Shown here piece by piece: positions 1-9,349 of a stretch of 64,000 nt of DNA. Below the pieces are notes generated by a model. That model had not been told where the DNA came from and ran no database searches. It worked only from the letters and a program-made list of their open reading frames with translations. The translations under genes were made by a program, and so were the position numbers. Numbering within the stretch: the first letter of the stretch is position 1; each line of letters starts with the position of its first letter. The DNA is from Phaeovibrio sulfidiphilus (GTDB taxonomy: Bacteria; Pseudomonadota; Alphaproteobacteria; Rhodospirillales; Rhodospirillaceae). The stretch lies in the NCBI RefSeq assembly GCF_014861485.1, contig NZ_JACZHT010000006.1, forward strand, positions 121,254 to 185,253, written 5' to 3'.

Positions 1-3000
1 AGGTGAAGACGATGCGCACCTCGCCCGTGGCCGGATCGCGCTGCGGCTGGAGACACTGCCCGCAGATTTCCTTCATCATGCACTGCATGGGTGAGTTGAT
101 CGAGCCAAGGGCATGATGGCTGGCCTTCAGATAGGGCTTGAGGATGCTGTGACGCGCCGCCCCGACGGCGGACATCATCCGGTCCGAGCCGATGACCAGC
201 ATCCGGTCCACCGAGGGAAGGGGAAGGGAGGCCTCCCCGATTTCCCCGGCACCGTAGGCCCTCAGGGCCTCGACGATGTTGCCCACAAACGACAGGTCCC
301 GGGGGCGGGAGGGCGTGAAGCCCGGGGCCTCGTCACAGCACCACACGACCACGTCAGCGGCTGCGTGGATATCGTCCACCCGGTAGCGGTCGTTCAGGCC
401 CTTGTAGCCCGCGAAATAGAGCACCTTGTTGCCCCGGTCCCGCAGGGCCCGGCCGATGGAGAACAGCACCGCGTTCCCCAGTCCGCCGCCCACCAGAAGG
501 ACAGTCTCCTCCGAGGGCAGGAAGGTCGGCGCCCCCGTCGGCCCCATCACCACCACCGGATCTCCGGGCTTCAGGTGGGCCACCAGATCGGAGGAGCCTC
601 CCATCTCCAGGACGATCATGGACAGAAGCCCCCGCTCCCGGTCTACGGAGGCACCGGTGAGCGCCACCCCCTCCATGGCCAGGGTGGTGTTGTCCACACT
701 CGTGGAGAAGCGCTCGAAGTTCTGAAGGCGGAAGAACTGTCCCGGCTCGAAGCGGCGGGCCTGGGCGGGGGCATGGACGGTCAACTGGACAATGTTGTCC
801 GTAAACCGCCGGACCTCGTGCACCCGGGCGCGGAACTCCTCGTTCACAATCCGGATGAGATCGCCCCCCCTGCCCTTTGGTTCCGGAAGTTTTTCCAGCA
901 TTCTGCTGATCACCGGATAGCCGCGCTGGGCCGAGGACATGGCCGAGACCACGTTCCCCGCGAACGACGGGTGCTGGTCACCGAAAAAGCTCACAGCCGT
1001 GCCGTCGGCATTCACCCGCAAAAGGACGTCCGCTCGGTCCGGCTTCGTGGAGTGTTCGGGGGACACCGGGTTGCCATCCATGTCGACGGCCTGGAAGTAC
1101 TTCCCGTCCAGGGGGATGCGGGCCGTCTCGTCCTCCCGGCCCAGAACCGTGTTGGGCACCGTGCCGGCGGCGATAATCACGGTGCGCACCGGCACCACCA
1201 GACACTTTTCCGGACGGCCCTGCACCGCCTTGTTCTGGGTCAGGTGAAGGGCGGCCGCGTGGCCAAATTCGTCGAGCTCGATCTTGGCCGGGGACAGGGT
1301 CTCACAGAACGTGATCCCCTCCTCGAAGGCCTTGATCACCTCCTCGTAGTTGTTGCGGTAGGCGGGCGAGTCCACCAGACGGCGGCGATAGAAGATGGCG
1401 GCCCCGCCCCAGGCCTTGAGCATCTCGCGCAGGCGCGGCGCCCGCCCCTGCCGGCGCGCAATGGCACGCTCGCGGCGGATCGCGCGACCATGGACCAGGA
1501 ACTCCTCGGCGACCTCGCGCTCCTCGGCGCTCCAGCCCGCCCGGACGGCGGCCTCGCCCCGCTCGCTCACAAGCTGTTCATAACGCGAGAGGAACTTCTC
1601 CACCTGGACCGGGTAGTAGGCCAGGGCCTCGGTGCAGGCATCAATGGCGGTGAGCCCGCCGCCGATCACGGCCACCGGCAGGCGAACCTGAAGGTTGGCG
1701 ATGGAATCGCTGCGGGAGGCCCCGGTCAGTTGCAGGCCCATCAGGAAGTCGCTGGCCTGCCGGACGCCCCGGGCCAGACCGTTTTCCATGGGCACGATGG
1801 TCGGACGCCCCGCGCCCAGGCACAGGGCCACATGGTCGAAGCCCATGGAGAAGGCCTCGTCCAGGGTGAGGGTGCCGCCCATACGAACGCCACCCAGCAT
1901 GGAAAAGCGCGCCCGGCGCTCCAGCAGAAGGCGGATGACGGTCAGGTAGTTCTTGTCCCAGCGCACCGTGATGCCGTATTCGGCCACGCCGCCGAAACCG
2001 CCCATGACCCGGCTTCCCAGGGGCTCGTAGAGGTCGCGCCAGTCCCGGATGGGGGAGAACGGAACGCGGGTACCGTCCGCTTTCACACCGGACAGGGCCG
2101 GGTCCAGGGGCTCGATCTTCAGGCCGTCGATCCCCACGACCGTGTGCCCCTCGTTCAGAAGATGGTGGGCCAGGGTGTACCCGGCCGGGCCGAGACCCGC
2201 CACCAGGACCGCCCGCCCCGTATCCGGGCGCGGCAGCGGACGGCTGACGTTCAGGGGGTTCCAGCGGGTCAGGAGGCTGTAGATCTCGAAGCCCCAGGGA
2301 AGGTCAAGAACATCCTTCAGCGTGCGGGTCTCGATCTGGGGGATGTTGACGGGCTCGCGGGACTGGTTCTGGTAGATGCACGAGACCATGCAGTCATTGC
2401 AGATCCGGTGCCCGGTCCCCGCCACCATGGGGTTGGCCACGGTGGCCGCCGCCAGAGCCGCAATGGACATGCCCCGGCTCTTGAGCTCGTTCATCTCGGA
2501 GATGTGCTCCTCAAGGGGACAGCCCAGCATCTCGCGGCCCAGAGGATTGACCCGGATCTCGCCAGTCTTGCGGTCCTGCAGACCCTTCTTGCAGGAATCC
2601 GCCCCCGTGCGATAACAGAAAATGCACATGTTGGCCGCGTCAAGCGCGTGGGGAAGGTCGAAACCGCTGTCGGTCAGGTCGAAGCCGTCCCGCTCGCGCA
2701 GGTGGGTCGGGGGACAGCCCGTGTGCACCACGCCGTCATCGGTCTCGCGGACGGTCTCAACCAGGTTGTCGTAGTCCAGCTTCTCCGGCAGGCGGAACAG
2801 GACGCCATGCCCGAAACGGGCCTGACCGGCCGGGGTCTCGGCGGCCCAGGCGGCAAAGTGGGTGGCAAGCTCCAGAGCCTCGGCGTGGCTGGCCTCATCC
2901 TCCATCCACCGGACAACCGCCCGGGCGAAGGCCATCTCGTCGTCCAGATCCGCACCGATCAGGGGCGAGAGCGCAATTTCCAGAGCCTCCGGATCTTCCA

Positions 3001-3385
3001 ACTGGGCTTCCGCCTCGCGAATCTTCTTTACGGCGATCCTCTGGACGAACTTCCGCTTGCACGTGTAGAGAGCATCAAGATCCTGATGCGCCCTGAGGGA
3101 GCGACCCACCTCCCTCTCGATCCCGAAGAGTGCGGCCAGGAAGCTCTCGAGGTGGGGACCGGCCTCGAGCATCAGGTCCGACAGCTTGCGGGGCTCGAGG
3201 GAGGCCGGATTGGCCCGCACCGCCCGATAGTGGAGGCCCAGGTCCCGATCCTGCCGCGACAGGTGGTCGCAGAACGCGGCATCAAGCCGGGCAAGCCCTT
3301 CATCACAATAGAGGTCGGCAAAAGTAAACCCAAGGCCAAGCGGCACGGCATCAGCGCCGGGCACCGGATTGTTTTCGGACGTCAT
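1..3385 (-). CDS. Fused GltD-like FAD/NAD(P) oxidoreductase with ferredoxin-reductase-like C-terminus (partial, 3' end outside window)
   Basis: At least 1,128 codons, running off the left edge. Start is ATG at 3385, preceded 6 nt upstream by a strong AGGAGG. Residues 1 to about 240 match nothing I recognise. Next come two cysteine clusters like the Fe-S region of glutamate synthase small subunits: CIFCYRTGADSC near 250 and CNDCMVSC near 330. A dinucleotide-binding loop GLGPAG lies near 393 and a second, VIGGGLTAIDA, near 572. From about 850 to the edge the protein looks like a ferredoxin-NADP reductase/PyrK module, with VGGGLGNAV near 962 and a final CMMKEICGQC near 1103. This suggests electron transfer between NAD(P)H, FAD and Fe-S centres. 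The partner is unknown, and no gltB is in view. Domain architecture is fairly sure; the physiological reaction is not. Confidence 0.72.
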   Translation of the reverse strand, partial: MTSENNPVPGADAVPLGLGFTFADLYCDEGLARLDAAFCDHLSRQDRDLGLHYRAVRANPASLEPRKLSDLMLEAGPHLESFLAALFGIEREVGRSLRAHQDLDALYTCKRKFVQRIAVKKIREAEAQLEDPEALEIALSPLIGADLDDEMAFARAVVRWMEDEASHAEALELATHFAAWAAETPAGQARFGHGVLFRLPEKLDYDNLVETVRETDDGVVHTGCPPTHLRERDGFDLTDSGFDLPHALDAANMCIFCYRTGADSCKKGLQDRKTGEIRVNPLGREMLGCPLEEHISEMNELKSRGMSIAALAAATVANPMVAGTGHRICNDCMVSCIYQNQSREPVNIPQIETRTLKDVLDLPWGFEIYSLLTRWNPLNVSRPLPRPDTGRAVLVAGLGPAGYTLAHHLLNEGHTVVGIDGLKIEPLDPALSGVKADGTRVPFSPIRDWRDLYEPLGSRVMGGFGGVAEYGITVRWDKNYLTVIRLLLERRARFSMLGGVRMGGTLTLDEAFSMGFDHVALCLGAGRPTIVPMENGLARGVRQASDFLMGLQLTGASRSDSIANLQVRLPVAVIGGGLTAIDACTEALAYYPVQVEKFLSRYEQLVSERGEAAVRAGWSAEEREVAEEFLVHGRAIRRERAIARRQGRAPRLREMLKAWGGAAIFYRRRLVDSPAYRNNYEEVIKAFEEGITFCETLSPAKIELDEFGHAAALHLTQNKAVQGRPEKCLVVPVRTVIIAAGTVPNTVLGREDETARIPLDGKYFQAVDMDGNPVSPEHSTKPDRADVLLRVNADGTAVSFFGDQHPSFAGNVVSAMSSAQRGYPVISRMLEKLPEPKGRGGDLIRIVNEEFRARVHEVRRFTDNIVQLTVHAPAQARRFEPGQFFRLQNFERFSTSVDNTTLAMEGVALTGASVDRERGLLSMIVLEMGGSSDLVAHLKPGDPVVVMGPTGAPTFLPSEETVLLVGGGLGNAVLFSIGRALRDRGNKVLYFAGYKGLNDRYRVDDIHAAADVVVWCCDEAPGFTPSRPRDLSFVGNIVEALRAYGAGEIGEASLPLPSVDRMLVIGSDRMMSAVGAARHSILKPYLKASHHALGSINSPMQCMMKEICGQCLQPQRDPATGEVRIVFT

Positions 3386-4114
3386 GGGGCCTCCTCACGG
3401 TCTCACTGCGTGCGCCGCCGGTCCCGGGTTTCAGGCCGGCAGGTCAGCGCCTGTCTGCGCGGCGGGCCCGCCCCCTGCTGTGGAAGGGACGTTTTCCCGG
3501 GGCCTGCGGTCCGGTCGCGCGGCGTCCCGTTCGGACGCGGGAGTCAGGATAGCCGGTCCCGGCCGAAAACTCGAGTCAGGAAGGGAAAAACCGGAAAATA
3601 TTTAATCTTTAATACAATGTGTTATCCGATTAGGTGGATTTAGTATTGTTTGATTGAATATACCACCGGACCGGGCACGACAGCCACGGACAACAGGGGG
3701 ACGGGCGCGGGGACAGCCGCCGCGTCCTGCGCCCGCCCGTCAGGGGCCGCGCGTCCACGTCTGCGCTCCCGAACGCAACACCCGCCCGTTAAGACTCATA
3801 TTCCAGAAATAAAGTACAGCAGCCAGCCCGCAGATCCGCCCTTTCCGCAGACCGGGCCCCTGTTCCGAAGACAGTGGCCGTTTTGGCGGGCGGCAGCCCT
3901 CCTTTTCCGGAGGCACCGGTCCGGGCCCCGACCGGTCACAACACCTGTCGTGGCGGGTCACATGCTCCGCTGGGGGACGCGGCCCCAACCGGGCCGGGGG
4001 CCGCACCGGGCGGCCACAAAAAAGCCCCGGGATGTGCTCTCCCGGGGCCCGGAGGAACGGCGCGACCGCAGCCCGCCCTTCCCCAATACGATTACGCTCA
4101 GGCAGAGCGACGGA
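3386..4114. other. Intergenic region with AT-rich promoter-like block
   Basis: No gene is supported here. The segment at about 3590-3665 is strikingly AT-rich against its surroundings and lies 200-280 bp upstream of the oxidoreductase start, so it probably holds that gene's promoter. No clear -35/-10 pair or operator could be assigned. The right end contains the cobT terminator. Confidence 0.5.
4017..4048 (-). terminator. Rho-independent terminator of cobT
   Basis: Read on the minus strand, CCCCGGGA and TCCCGGGG arms flank a short loop and are followed directly by a run of six T. It lies about 70 nt past the cobT stop, in the right orientation to end that transcript. Confidence 0.85.
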
Positions 4115-5179
4115 TCACGCCTTCGGAGCCGGGGCGCCCTCCACCTCCCCGGACACGCCAGCCTCCTCGAAGGTGGCCATGTTGGCGTGACAGAAGCACG
4201 CGGCTCGCAGCAGGGGCACGGCCATGACGGCCCCGGTGGCCTCGCCCAGGGCCATTCCCAGACGCAAGAGGGGCTCGAACCCCATGGCGGCGGCCAGAGC
4301 CCCGTGCCCGGGTTCCCGTGACAGGTGTCCGAGGACGCAATGGTCCAGAGCCCCCGGCTCCACCGCCTGAAGGCACGCGACCGCCGCACAGGTGGTAAAC
4401 CCGTCCAGAACCACCGGAACGCCGGCAAGACGGGCTGCCACCGTCGCGCCCGCCATGGCGGCCAGTTCCCGCCCGCCCAGACAGCGAAGGATGTCGAGAC
4501 CGCTGGCCATCGACGGACGGTGAAGGGCCACCGCCTCACTCACCAGGCGCGCCTTGTTGGCCAGGGCCTCGCCGCGCACGCCGCTGCCCGGACCGGTCCA
4601 GTCCGTTGCCTCGCCCCCGAAAAGGGCCAGCGCCAGGGCCGCGGCACAGGTTGTGTTGCCGATACCCGTTTCCCCGATACACAGAAGGTCGGCCCCCTCC
4701 AGATCGACGGACAGGCCCACATTCAGGGCCCGGACGAACTCCTCCGGGCTCATGGCCGGTTCCCGGTGGAACGGGCGGGTCGGCGTGTCCAGCTCGATGG
4801 GAGTGACCCGAAGCCGGGCCCCGCAGGACCGGGCCAGCTGGTTTATGGCCGCGCCCTCCATCTCGTAGCTTGCGGCCATCTGGGCGGTGACCTCGGGCGG
4901 ATAGGCCGAGACCCCATACTCCGCGATCCCGTGGGCCCCTATAAAGACGTCCACGAACACCGTCTCGACCTTGGGGGGGTGTCTGTGCTGCCACGCGGCG
5001 AGAGTGGCTACCAGGGGTTCCAGGACACCCATGGAGCCACGGGGCTTTATCAGGCAGGGCTCCCGCTCGGATGCCGCCGCCCGCGCCGCCTCGTCGGGGC
5101 CGGGAAGGGAGTGAAGAAGGGCCTCGAATTCGGCGACTGAGGCCACGGAACGTCGGGCAGATGCAAGGCTGGGCGACAT
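4115..5179 (-). CDS. cobT: Nicotinate-nucleotide--dimethylbenzimidazole phosphoribosyltransferase
   Basis: 354 aa, the usual CobT length. The enzyme moves phosphoribose from nicotinate mononucleotide to 5,6-dimethylbenzimidazole, giving alpha-ribazole phosphate for the lower cobalamin loop. Recognisable blocks are KPRGSMGVLE near the N-terminus, the substrate loop GETGIGNTT (GEMGIGNTT in many homologues) and the C-terminal LLRAACFCHANMATFEEAG segment, which carries the conserved acidic residue. The ATG at 5179 was chosen because homology begins soon after it, although its ribosome site is weak (GGAGA about 14 nt upstream). An in-frame extension to about 5476 exists but looks non-coding. It is divergent from cobS and is followed by a terminator. 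Confidence 0.9.
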   Translation of the reverse strand: MSPSLASARRSVASVAEFEALLHSLPGPDEAARAAASEREPCLIKPRGSMGVLEPLVATLAAWQHRHPPKVETVFVDVFIGAHGIAEYGVSAYPPEVTAQMAASYEMEGAAINQLARSCGARLRVTPIELDTPTRPFHREPAMSPEEFVRALNVGLSVDLEGADLLCIGETGIGNTTCAAALALALFGGEATDWTGPGSGVRGEALANKARLVSEAVALHRPSMASGLDILRCLGGRELAAMAGATVAARLAGVPVVLDGFTTCAAVACLQAVEPGALDHCVLGHLSREPGHGALAAAMGFEPLLRLGMALGEATGAVMAVPLLRAACFCHANMATFEEAGVSGEVEGAPAPKA

Positions 5180-5333
5180 GGGAGGATTGTCTCCGGAGGT
5201 TGAGGCATTGGACAGGGCCCCGTTGCCGGAGAAAGGCGCTGGGGCGCGCGGCACGCCCGTCAGGCGGCCCTGCCCAGAGCTAAGGCCTCTGCCCGCCCGA
5301 CACAAGAAAAATTCGCCCGCCGGGAGAGAGTTC

Positions 5334-5361
5334 TTGACAGCGGGCAGAAATCCGTTACGGG
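5334..5361 (+). promoter_or_regulatory. Possible promoter for cobS operon
   Basis: TTGACA at 5334-5339 is followed after 16 nt by TACGGG, a poor -10. It lies 30-60 bp before the cobS start. The -35 is perfect and the -10 weak, so this is tentative. No cobalamin riboswitch (no B12 box) is visible in the cobT/cobS intergenic region. Confidence 0.35.
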
Positions 5362-5391
5362 TTGGGTTTCGAGGAAGAACGCTCGGCCGGA

Positions 5392-6240
5392 ATGATGGGG
5401 CACCGTGTGTTGAACGAACAGAAGCAAGCCGAAACCACAGACACCAGCGGCAGATCACAGTCCTCTGAGAAGGCATCGCGCCTCAGCGAACTGGCCTGCG
5501 CCATCGGGTTCCTGACCCGCCTTCCCCCGGCGCTGAGGGCTGGCCACCCGCCCCTGGCCCGATGCGTCTGGGCGTTTCCCGTCGCCGGGGCTCTGGTGGG
5601 GGGGATTGGCGCGCTGGTCGCCCTTGCGGGCGTGCTTCTGGGCCTTCCCGCGCTTGCTACGGGTTTTCTTGCGGTCGGAAGCATGATCATCGCAACCGGC
5701 GCCCTGCACGAGGACGGCCTGTCCGACACCGCCGACGGAATGGGCGCCTTTACCCGGGAGCGCGCCCTTGAGATCATGCGGGACTCCCGGATCGGAACCT
5801 ACGGGGCGCTGACCCTGATTGTGATGACGGGTCTGCGGGCCTCTGCCATCTCCGGCATTGTCAGTGTGTCCGGCGCGCCCGAAGCCGGCCGGCTGATTGC
5901 GATCGCCGGGGCCCTGGTGGCGGCCGCCGCTCTGGGCCGTGCGTCCTGCGGGCTGGTTCTGGCGTCCCTGGATCCGGCACGCAAGGATGGCCTGGGCGCC
6001 CAGTGCGGACGTCCGGGACCGGCCGCTCTGGCCGTTGCGTTCGGTTTTTCCGCCGCGCTTGCCTTTGTGTTCCTGCCGGTCGGGGTTGCCCTGTGCGGGA
6101 TCCTGGCGGGGCTTGTGCCGGTTCTCTGGCTGATCCGCAGCGCCCGGCGGCGTCTGGGCGGACAGACGGGGGACATCGTCGGAGCCGCCTCGGTTCTCTG
6201 TGAGACCACCGCGCTGCTTGCGTTCGCCGCCCTGCTCTGA
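5392..6240 (+). CDS. cobS: Adenosylcobinamide-GDP ribazoletransferase (cobalamin synthase)
   Basis: 282 aa inner-membrane protein. It joins adenosylcobinamide-GDP to alpha-ribazole (phosphate), the step that closes the nucleotide loop. The family signature ALHEDGLSDTADG is at about residues 104-116, followed by MRDSRIGTYG and several Ala/Leu/Gly-rich membrane helices. The start is uncertain: ATG at 5392 or 5395, or TTG at 5362. I chose 5392 because the first 25 residues already look poorly conserved. It begins a plus-strand run with the phosphatase and cobU. The next gene starts 13 bp after its stop. Confidence 0.9.
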   Translation: MMGHRVLNEQKQAETTDTSGRSQSSEKASRLSELACAIGFLTRLPPALRAGHPPLARCVWAFPVAGALVGGIGALVALAGVLLGLPALATGFLAVGSMIIATGALHEDGLSDTADGMGAFTRERALEIMRDSRIGTYGALTLIVMTGLRASAISGIVSVSGAPEAGRLIAIAGALVAAAALGRASCGLVLASLDPARKDGLGAQCGRPGPAALAVAFGFSAALAFVFLPVGVALCGILAGLVPVLWLIRSARRRLGGQTGDIVGAASVLCETTALLAFAALL

Positions 6241-6253
6241 ATGGAGGCGTCCC

Positions 6254-7033
6254 ATGACACCTGGACGTTTGAAATATGTGGCCAATGCCGCACGGAAAAG
6301 CAGCCTCCCGGCCTTTCCGTTCCATCCGGCACCGGGCGTGGGACAGACGCCGGCCGAGGGGCGCCACGCCCACAACGACAGCCGCAGCACATCCATGTCC
6401 CGTGACCGGGTTCTCAGCCCGGGGACCGTCCGCTGGTGGTGGATCCGCCATGCACCCGTTCCGGCCACCCCGGGGCTGATCCTGGGGCAGATGGACCTGC
6501 CGTGCGACACCTCGGATCTCGACATGATGATCCTCCTGGCCGAACGGCTTCCGGTCGCCCCCACGGTTCTTCTCAGCCCCCTTCTTCGGGCGCGCCAGAC
6601 CCTTCAGGCCCTCGAGAACGCCGGCGCGGTGTTCCATAATGCCCACGAGGAACCCGCCCTCCTCGAGCAGAATTTCGGCACCTGGGAGGGGCGGACCTGG
6701 AACGACCTGACCGCCGGCGACCACCCGGACGACACGGAAGGCGCATTTTTCTGGAAAGACCCGGCCACCGGCATTCCTCCGGGGGGCGAGAGCTTCGAGA
6801 CCCTGGTCCGGCGGGTGGACACGGGCATCCGCCACTGGACCGACATCGTGGGAACCGGAGACATCGTTGCCGTCGCCCATGCGGGATCCATCCGCGCGGC
6901 GATGGCCGTTGCCCTTGACCTGGATCCTGCCGTCGCCCTGAGACTGGAGGTGGCACCCCTGTCCCTCACCTGTCTCCAGCACCACGCGGGCGCCGGATGG
7001 AGCGTCCAGAGCATGAACGAGGTTCCGCCGTGA
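6254..7033 (+). CDS. cobC: Histidine phosphatase family protein, probable alpha-ribazole phosphatase
   Basis: 259 aa. The start ATG at 6254 has GGAGG 7 nt upstream. The catalytic phosphohistidine motif is WIRHAP, an RHA variant of the usual RHG, at about residue 60. The second conserved histidine is in VAHAGSIR near the C-terminus, and the acidic PALLEQNFGTWEG segment is also typical. The first 45 residues are unlike the family and may be a poorly conserved extension; an ATG at 6395 would remove them. Position between cobS and cobU points to removal of the 5'-phosphate from alpha-ribazole phosphate or cobalamin phosphate. The fold is certain. The substrate is inferred from context. Confidence 0.8.
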   Translation: MTPGRLKYVANAARKSSLPAFPFHPAPGVGQTPAEGRHAHNDSRSTSMSRDRVLSPGTVRWWWIRHAPVPATPGLILGQMDLPCDTSDLDMMILLAERLPVAPTVLLSPLLRARQTLQALENAGAVFHNAHEEPALLEQNFGTWEGRTWNDLTAGDHPDDTEGAFFWKDPATGIPPGGESFETLVRRVDTGIRHWTDIVGTGDIVAVAHAGSIRAAMAVALDLDPAVALRLEVAPLSLTCLQHHAGAGWSVQSMNEVPP

Positions 7034-7668
7034 GTCGTTTCACCGGCCCCATGGGCGCATCCCCGGAGGCTCTGGAAGCCGGAAACGCACGCCTGACCCT
7101 GGTCCTGGGAGGGGCCCGTTCGGGCAAAAGCGCCCTTGCGGAACGCCTGTGCCGTGCCCTCGGCGGGAGCCCGCTCTATCTCGCCACCGCCCCCCTTCCC
7201 GAGGCCGGAAGCGACAGCGAGATGACAGCCCGCATCGCGGCCCACCGGGAACAGCGCGCCGCCGGGAACTGGGAGACCGTCGAGGCCGGGCGCGCGCTGC
7301 CGGACGCCCTGCTGGAGCACGCCACAAACCCCGAGCGCCCGGTCCTGGTGGACTGCGTGGTGCTCTGGCTGGGAACCCTGATGATGGATGCGTTCATGAA
7401 TGCGCCCGGTGACGAGTTCGAGAAGGCCCGCCAGTCAACCGCCATCGAGGCCTCCGCCCGGGAGGCGTTGGTTGCGGCCCTTGATCAGGCCCGGGCGCCG
7501 GTGTTCCTGGTCTCGGGCGAGGTGGGCTTGGGGGTGGTTCCGCCCACACCCCTGGGCCGGGCGTTCCAGGATGTTCTTGGACGCATGAACCAGGCCCTTG
7601 CCGCACGAGCGGACCGGGTTTTGCTGACCGTGGCAGGAATTCCTGTTGTCCTGAAGGACGTCCCCTGA
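7030..7668 (+). CDS. cobU: Bifunctional adenosylcobinamide kinase / adenosylcobinamide-phosphate guanylyltransferase
   Basis: 212 aa. It phosphorylates adenosylcobinamide and then transfers GMP, making the substrate of CobS. The P-loop GGARSGKS is at about residues 27-34. VDCVVLWLGTLMM and the GEVGLGVVPPTPLGRAF block are characteristic of CobU/CobP. The GTG start at 7030 overlaps the upstream TGA by 4 nt (GTGA) and has GAGG 7 nt before it, so the two genes are translationally coupled. Confidence 0.92.
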   Translation: MSRFTGPMGASPEALEAGNARLTLVLGGARSGKSALAERLCRALGGSPLYLATAPLPEAGSDSEMTARIAAHREQRAAGNWETVEAGRALPDALLEHATNPERPVLVDCVVLWLGTLMMDAFMNAPGDEFEKARQSTAIEASAREALVAALDQARAPVFLVSGEVGLGVVPPTPLGRAFQDVLGRMNQALAARADRVLLTVAGIPVVLKDVP

Positions 7669-8294
7669 CGCCCCCAGAAACGGCTACTGTAGCGTCGGCC
7701 GCCACCGGGGCCGCAGGCGGGGCGGCAGGCAGGGCGGACTCCTCACACGGAAACGCCTGAGCGTTCCGGGCGACGGGACGGGACGTTTCGGCGGGCCCAC
7801 CTTTTCCCTCCGCAAAGCACACCAGCGCCAGCTCCTGCTCCGAAGTCGGGCCGAAGCGCCCCCGGGCACGGGAGCGGGAACGCCGATGACCTGCAAAAAA
7901 CAGCTGCTGGCGGGGAAGCCGGTGCTTCTGGACCACGCGCCGGGGAGGGTCAGCGGCCCCTTAAGATGATCAGCCGGGATCCCGGTGAGGGTGCCTCACA
8001 CGCCAGGCCAAGGCTGCCCTCCGCCCGCGGTCGCGCCCGGGGGATCATGAGCGGCCCCGGCCCGGACAGGTCGGGACGTCCCCGACGGGCACCGCCCCCC
8101 CGCATTCGGGCCCCGAACAGGGATCCCCGGCTCCTTTGTGCGGCGCATGGACAGGCCGCGCTGACAGGGCGCACGGACAAAAAAACCCGCACCGCGAAAA
8201 GGCGGGACGGGGTCTGGAAACACGGCTGATTGTGAGAACCCCGTGCGGCCGGCCCTCACACAGCAGGTGAAGGCCGCGGGCGAACGCACGGAAA
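7669..8294. other. Intergenic region without a recognisable gene
   Basis: This very GC-rich stretch lies between the ends of two convergent genes. The only signal I can support is the terminator near 8179-8206. Short frames here have no family features. A B12-box-like string on the minus strand near 7725-7745 lacks the rest of a cobalamin riboswitch and has no suitable downstream gene. Confidence 0.5.
8179..8206 (-). terminator. Probable rho-independent terminator of the LuxR-type regulator
   Basis: On the minus strand a CCCGC...GCGGG stem is followed by seven T. It lies about 90 nt downstream of the regulator's stop codon. The stem is short but the T tract is clear. Confidence 0.65.
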
Positions 8295-8972
8295 CTAGAG
8301 AATTCTCTTGCGACGGGCCAGGGCGAGGGCGTCGGTCCGGCTCTGGGCTCCGAGAACCTTGAAGAGGCGCCCGATATGCATCTTGATGGTGGCCTCCGAC
8401 AGGTTCATCTCCTCGGCGATGCGCCGGTTCGACAGACCGGAGTTGATATGCTCGAGCACCTCCCTCTGGCGGGGTGTGAGGGAGAAGGGATCCTCCTCGA
8501 CGTCCCCGTCCCCATCCTCGTACTCGAACCGGCGGGCGACCCGCGCGCCCTCCTGGGTCGCCGCGGCCAGCGAGCGCTGCAAGGACCGCGGCGCAATGGT
8601 GAATCCGCCTACAAGAACAAGGCGAAGGGCACTTTCCAGAACGTCCCCCTCAAGACTTTTGGGGATGAAGGCCACGGCCCCGAGCTCGATGGCGGAACTG
8701 ATGATCCGGGGCTCCTCGCGGCCGGACATGACCACCGCATCCGGTGGGTTGTCCTGACTGCGCAGCGTGACGAGAGCCTCTTTCCAGTCCACCGAGTCGG
8801 GGATCATGATATCCAGAAACACCACATCAAACTCGCTCCCCCCCTCGACCATGCGCAGGGCCCGGCTGAACGTGCTGGCCTCCACGATCTCGATTGTGGG
8901 GTCGATGGCGCTGATCTGGAAGCGCAACCCGTTCCGGAAGAGTTCATGATCATCAACAATAAGAAGACGCAT
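8295..8972 (-). CDS. NarL/LuxR-type response regulator
   Basis: 225 aa. N-terminal receiver domain: acidic pair D7/D8 in IVDDHE, phosphoacceptor D54 in VFLDIMIP and conserved K105 in FIPKS. C-terminal LuxR-type helix-turn-helix: LTPRQREVLEHI and NRRIAEEMNLSEATIKMHIGRLFKVL. Start ATG at 8972 has AGAGG about 11 nt upstream. No histidine kinase is adjacent, so the signal is unknown; the nearest kinase in the window is about 40 kb away. It is transcribed divergently from the MarR gene. Confidence 0.88.
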   Translation of the reverse strand: MRLLIVDDHELFRNGLRFQISAIDPTIEIVEASTFSRALRMVEGGSEFDVVFLDIMIPDSVDWKEALVTLRSQDNPPDAVVMSGREEPRIISSAIELGAVAFIPKSLEGDVLESALRLVLVGGFTIAPRSLQRSLAAATQEGARVARRFEYEDGDGDVEEDPFSLTPRQREVLEHINSGLSNRRIAEEMNLSEATIKMHIGRLFKVLGAQSRTDALALARRKRIL

Positions 8973-9349
8973 GGTCGGTAAACCTCTGCCGCAGTTTTTC
9001 CGAGAAAGCGCGCGGCCCGAAACCCGGCCGCGAACGCTGCTTGCTGCTCGACTTCTGAGACACCTGCAGAAACCATCCCAAAAGAGGTAACCTCTCTACC
9101 GGGTAGCAATCAGACTAGCATATTCTTAAGCATAGAGGAAGCGGCGATCCTGGGAAGATATCCTTCTCCGTGCATCCCGGACCCCATGCCACGGGAGCGT
9201 CCGGCGCGGAAGGGAGAAGAGGGGTTCCCGCCCCCGTCCGTTCTTGCTAAACGCCTTCAGTTAAGGCATCCTTTAGGGAATTCTATATCCGTTTTGAGGT
9301 TCCGCCTCCCTTGAGGAACCTTGCCCGGGCGCCGCTCAGGTGGGACACA
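8973..9349. other. Divergent promoter region of the LuxR-type and MarR-type regulators
   Basis: No gene. AT-rich patches at about 9108-9140 and 9245-9300 are the likely promoter sites for the two divergent regulators. A small inverted repeat, GCCTT-cagtt-AAGGC at about 9252-9266, lies 85 bp before the MarR start and is a candidate operator, though unproven. Confidence 0.4.

Noticed and set aside
113..3643. A 1,176-codon open frame on the plus strand opposite the large oxidoreductase.
   Set aside because: It is antisense to a clearly recognisable protein and has no family motif. High GC at third codon positions removes stop codons from the opposite strand.
3590..3665. FNR-type binding site in the AT-rich block upstream of the oxidoreductase.
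   Set aside because: TTGAT-like halves are present but no TTGAT-N4-ATCAA pair could be found.
5180..5391. Possible cobalamin riboswitch between cobT and cobS.
   Set aside because: No B12 box or typical core stems on either strand. The B12-box-like string near 7725-7745 has no suitable downstream gene.
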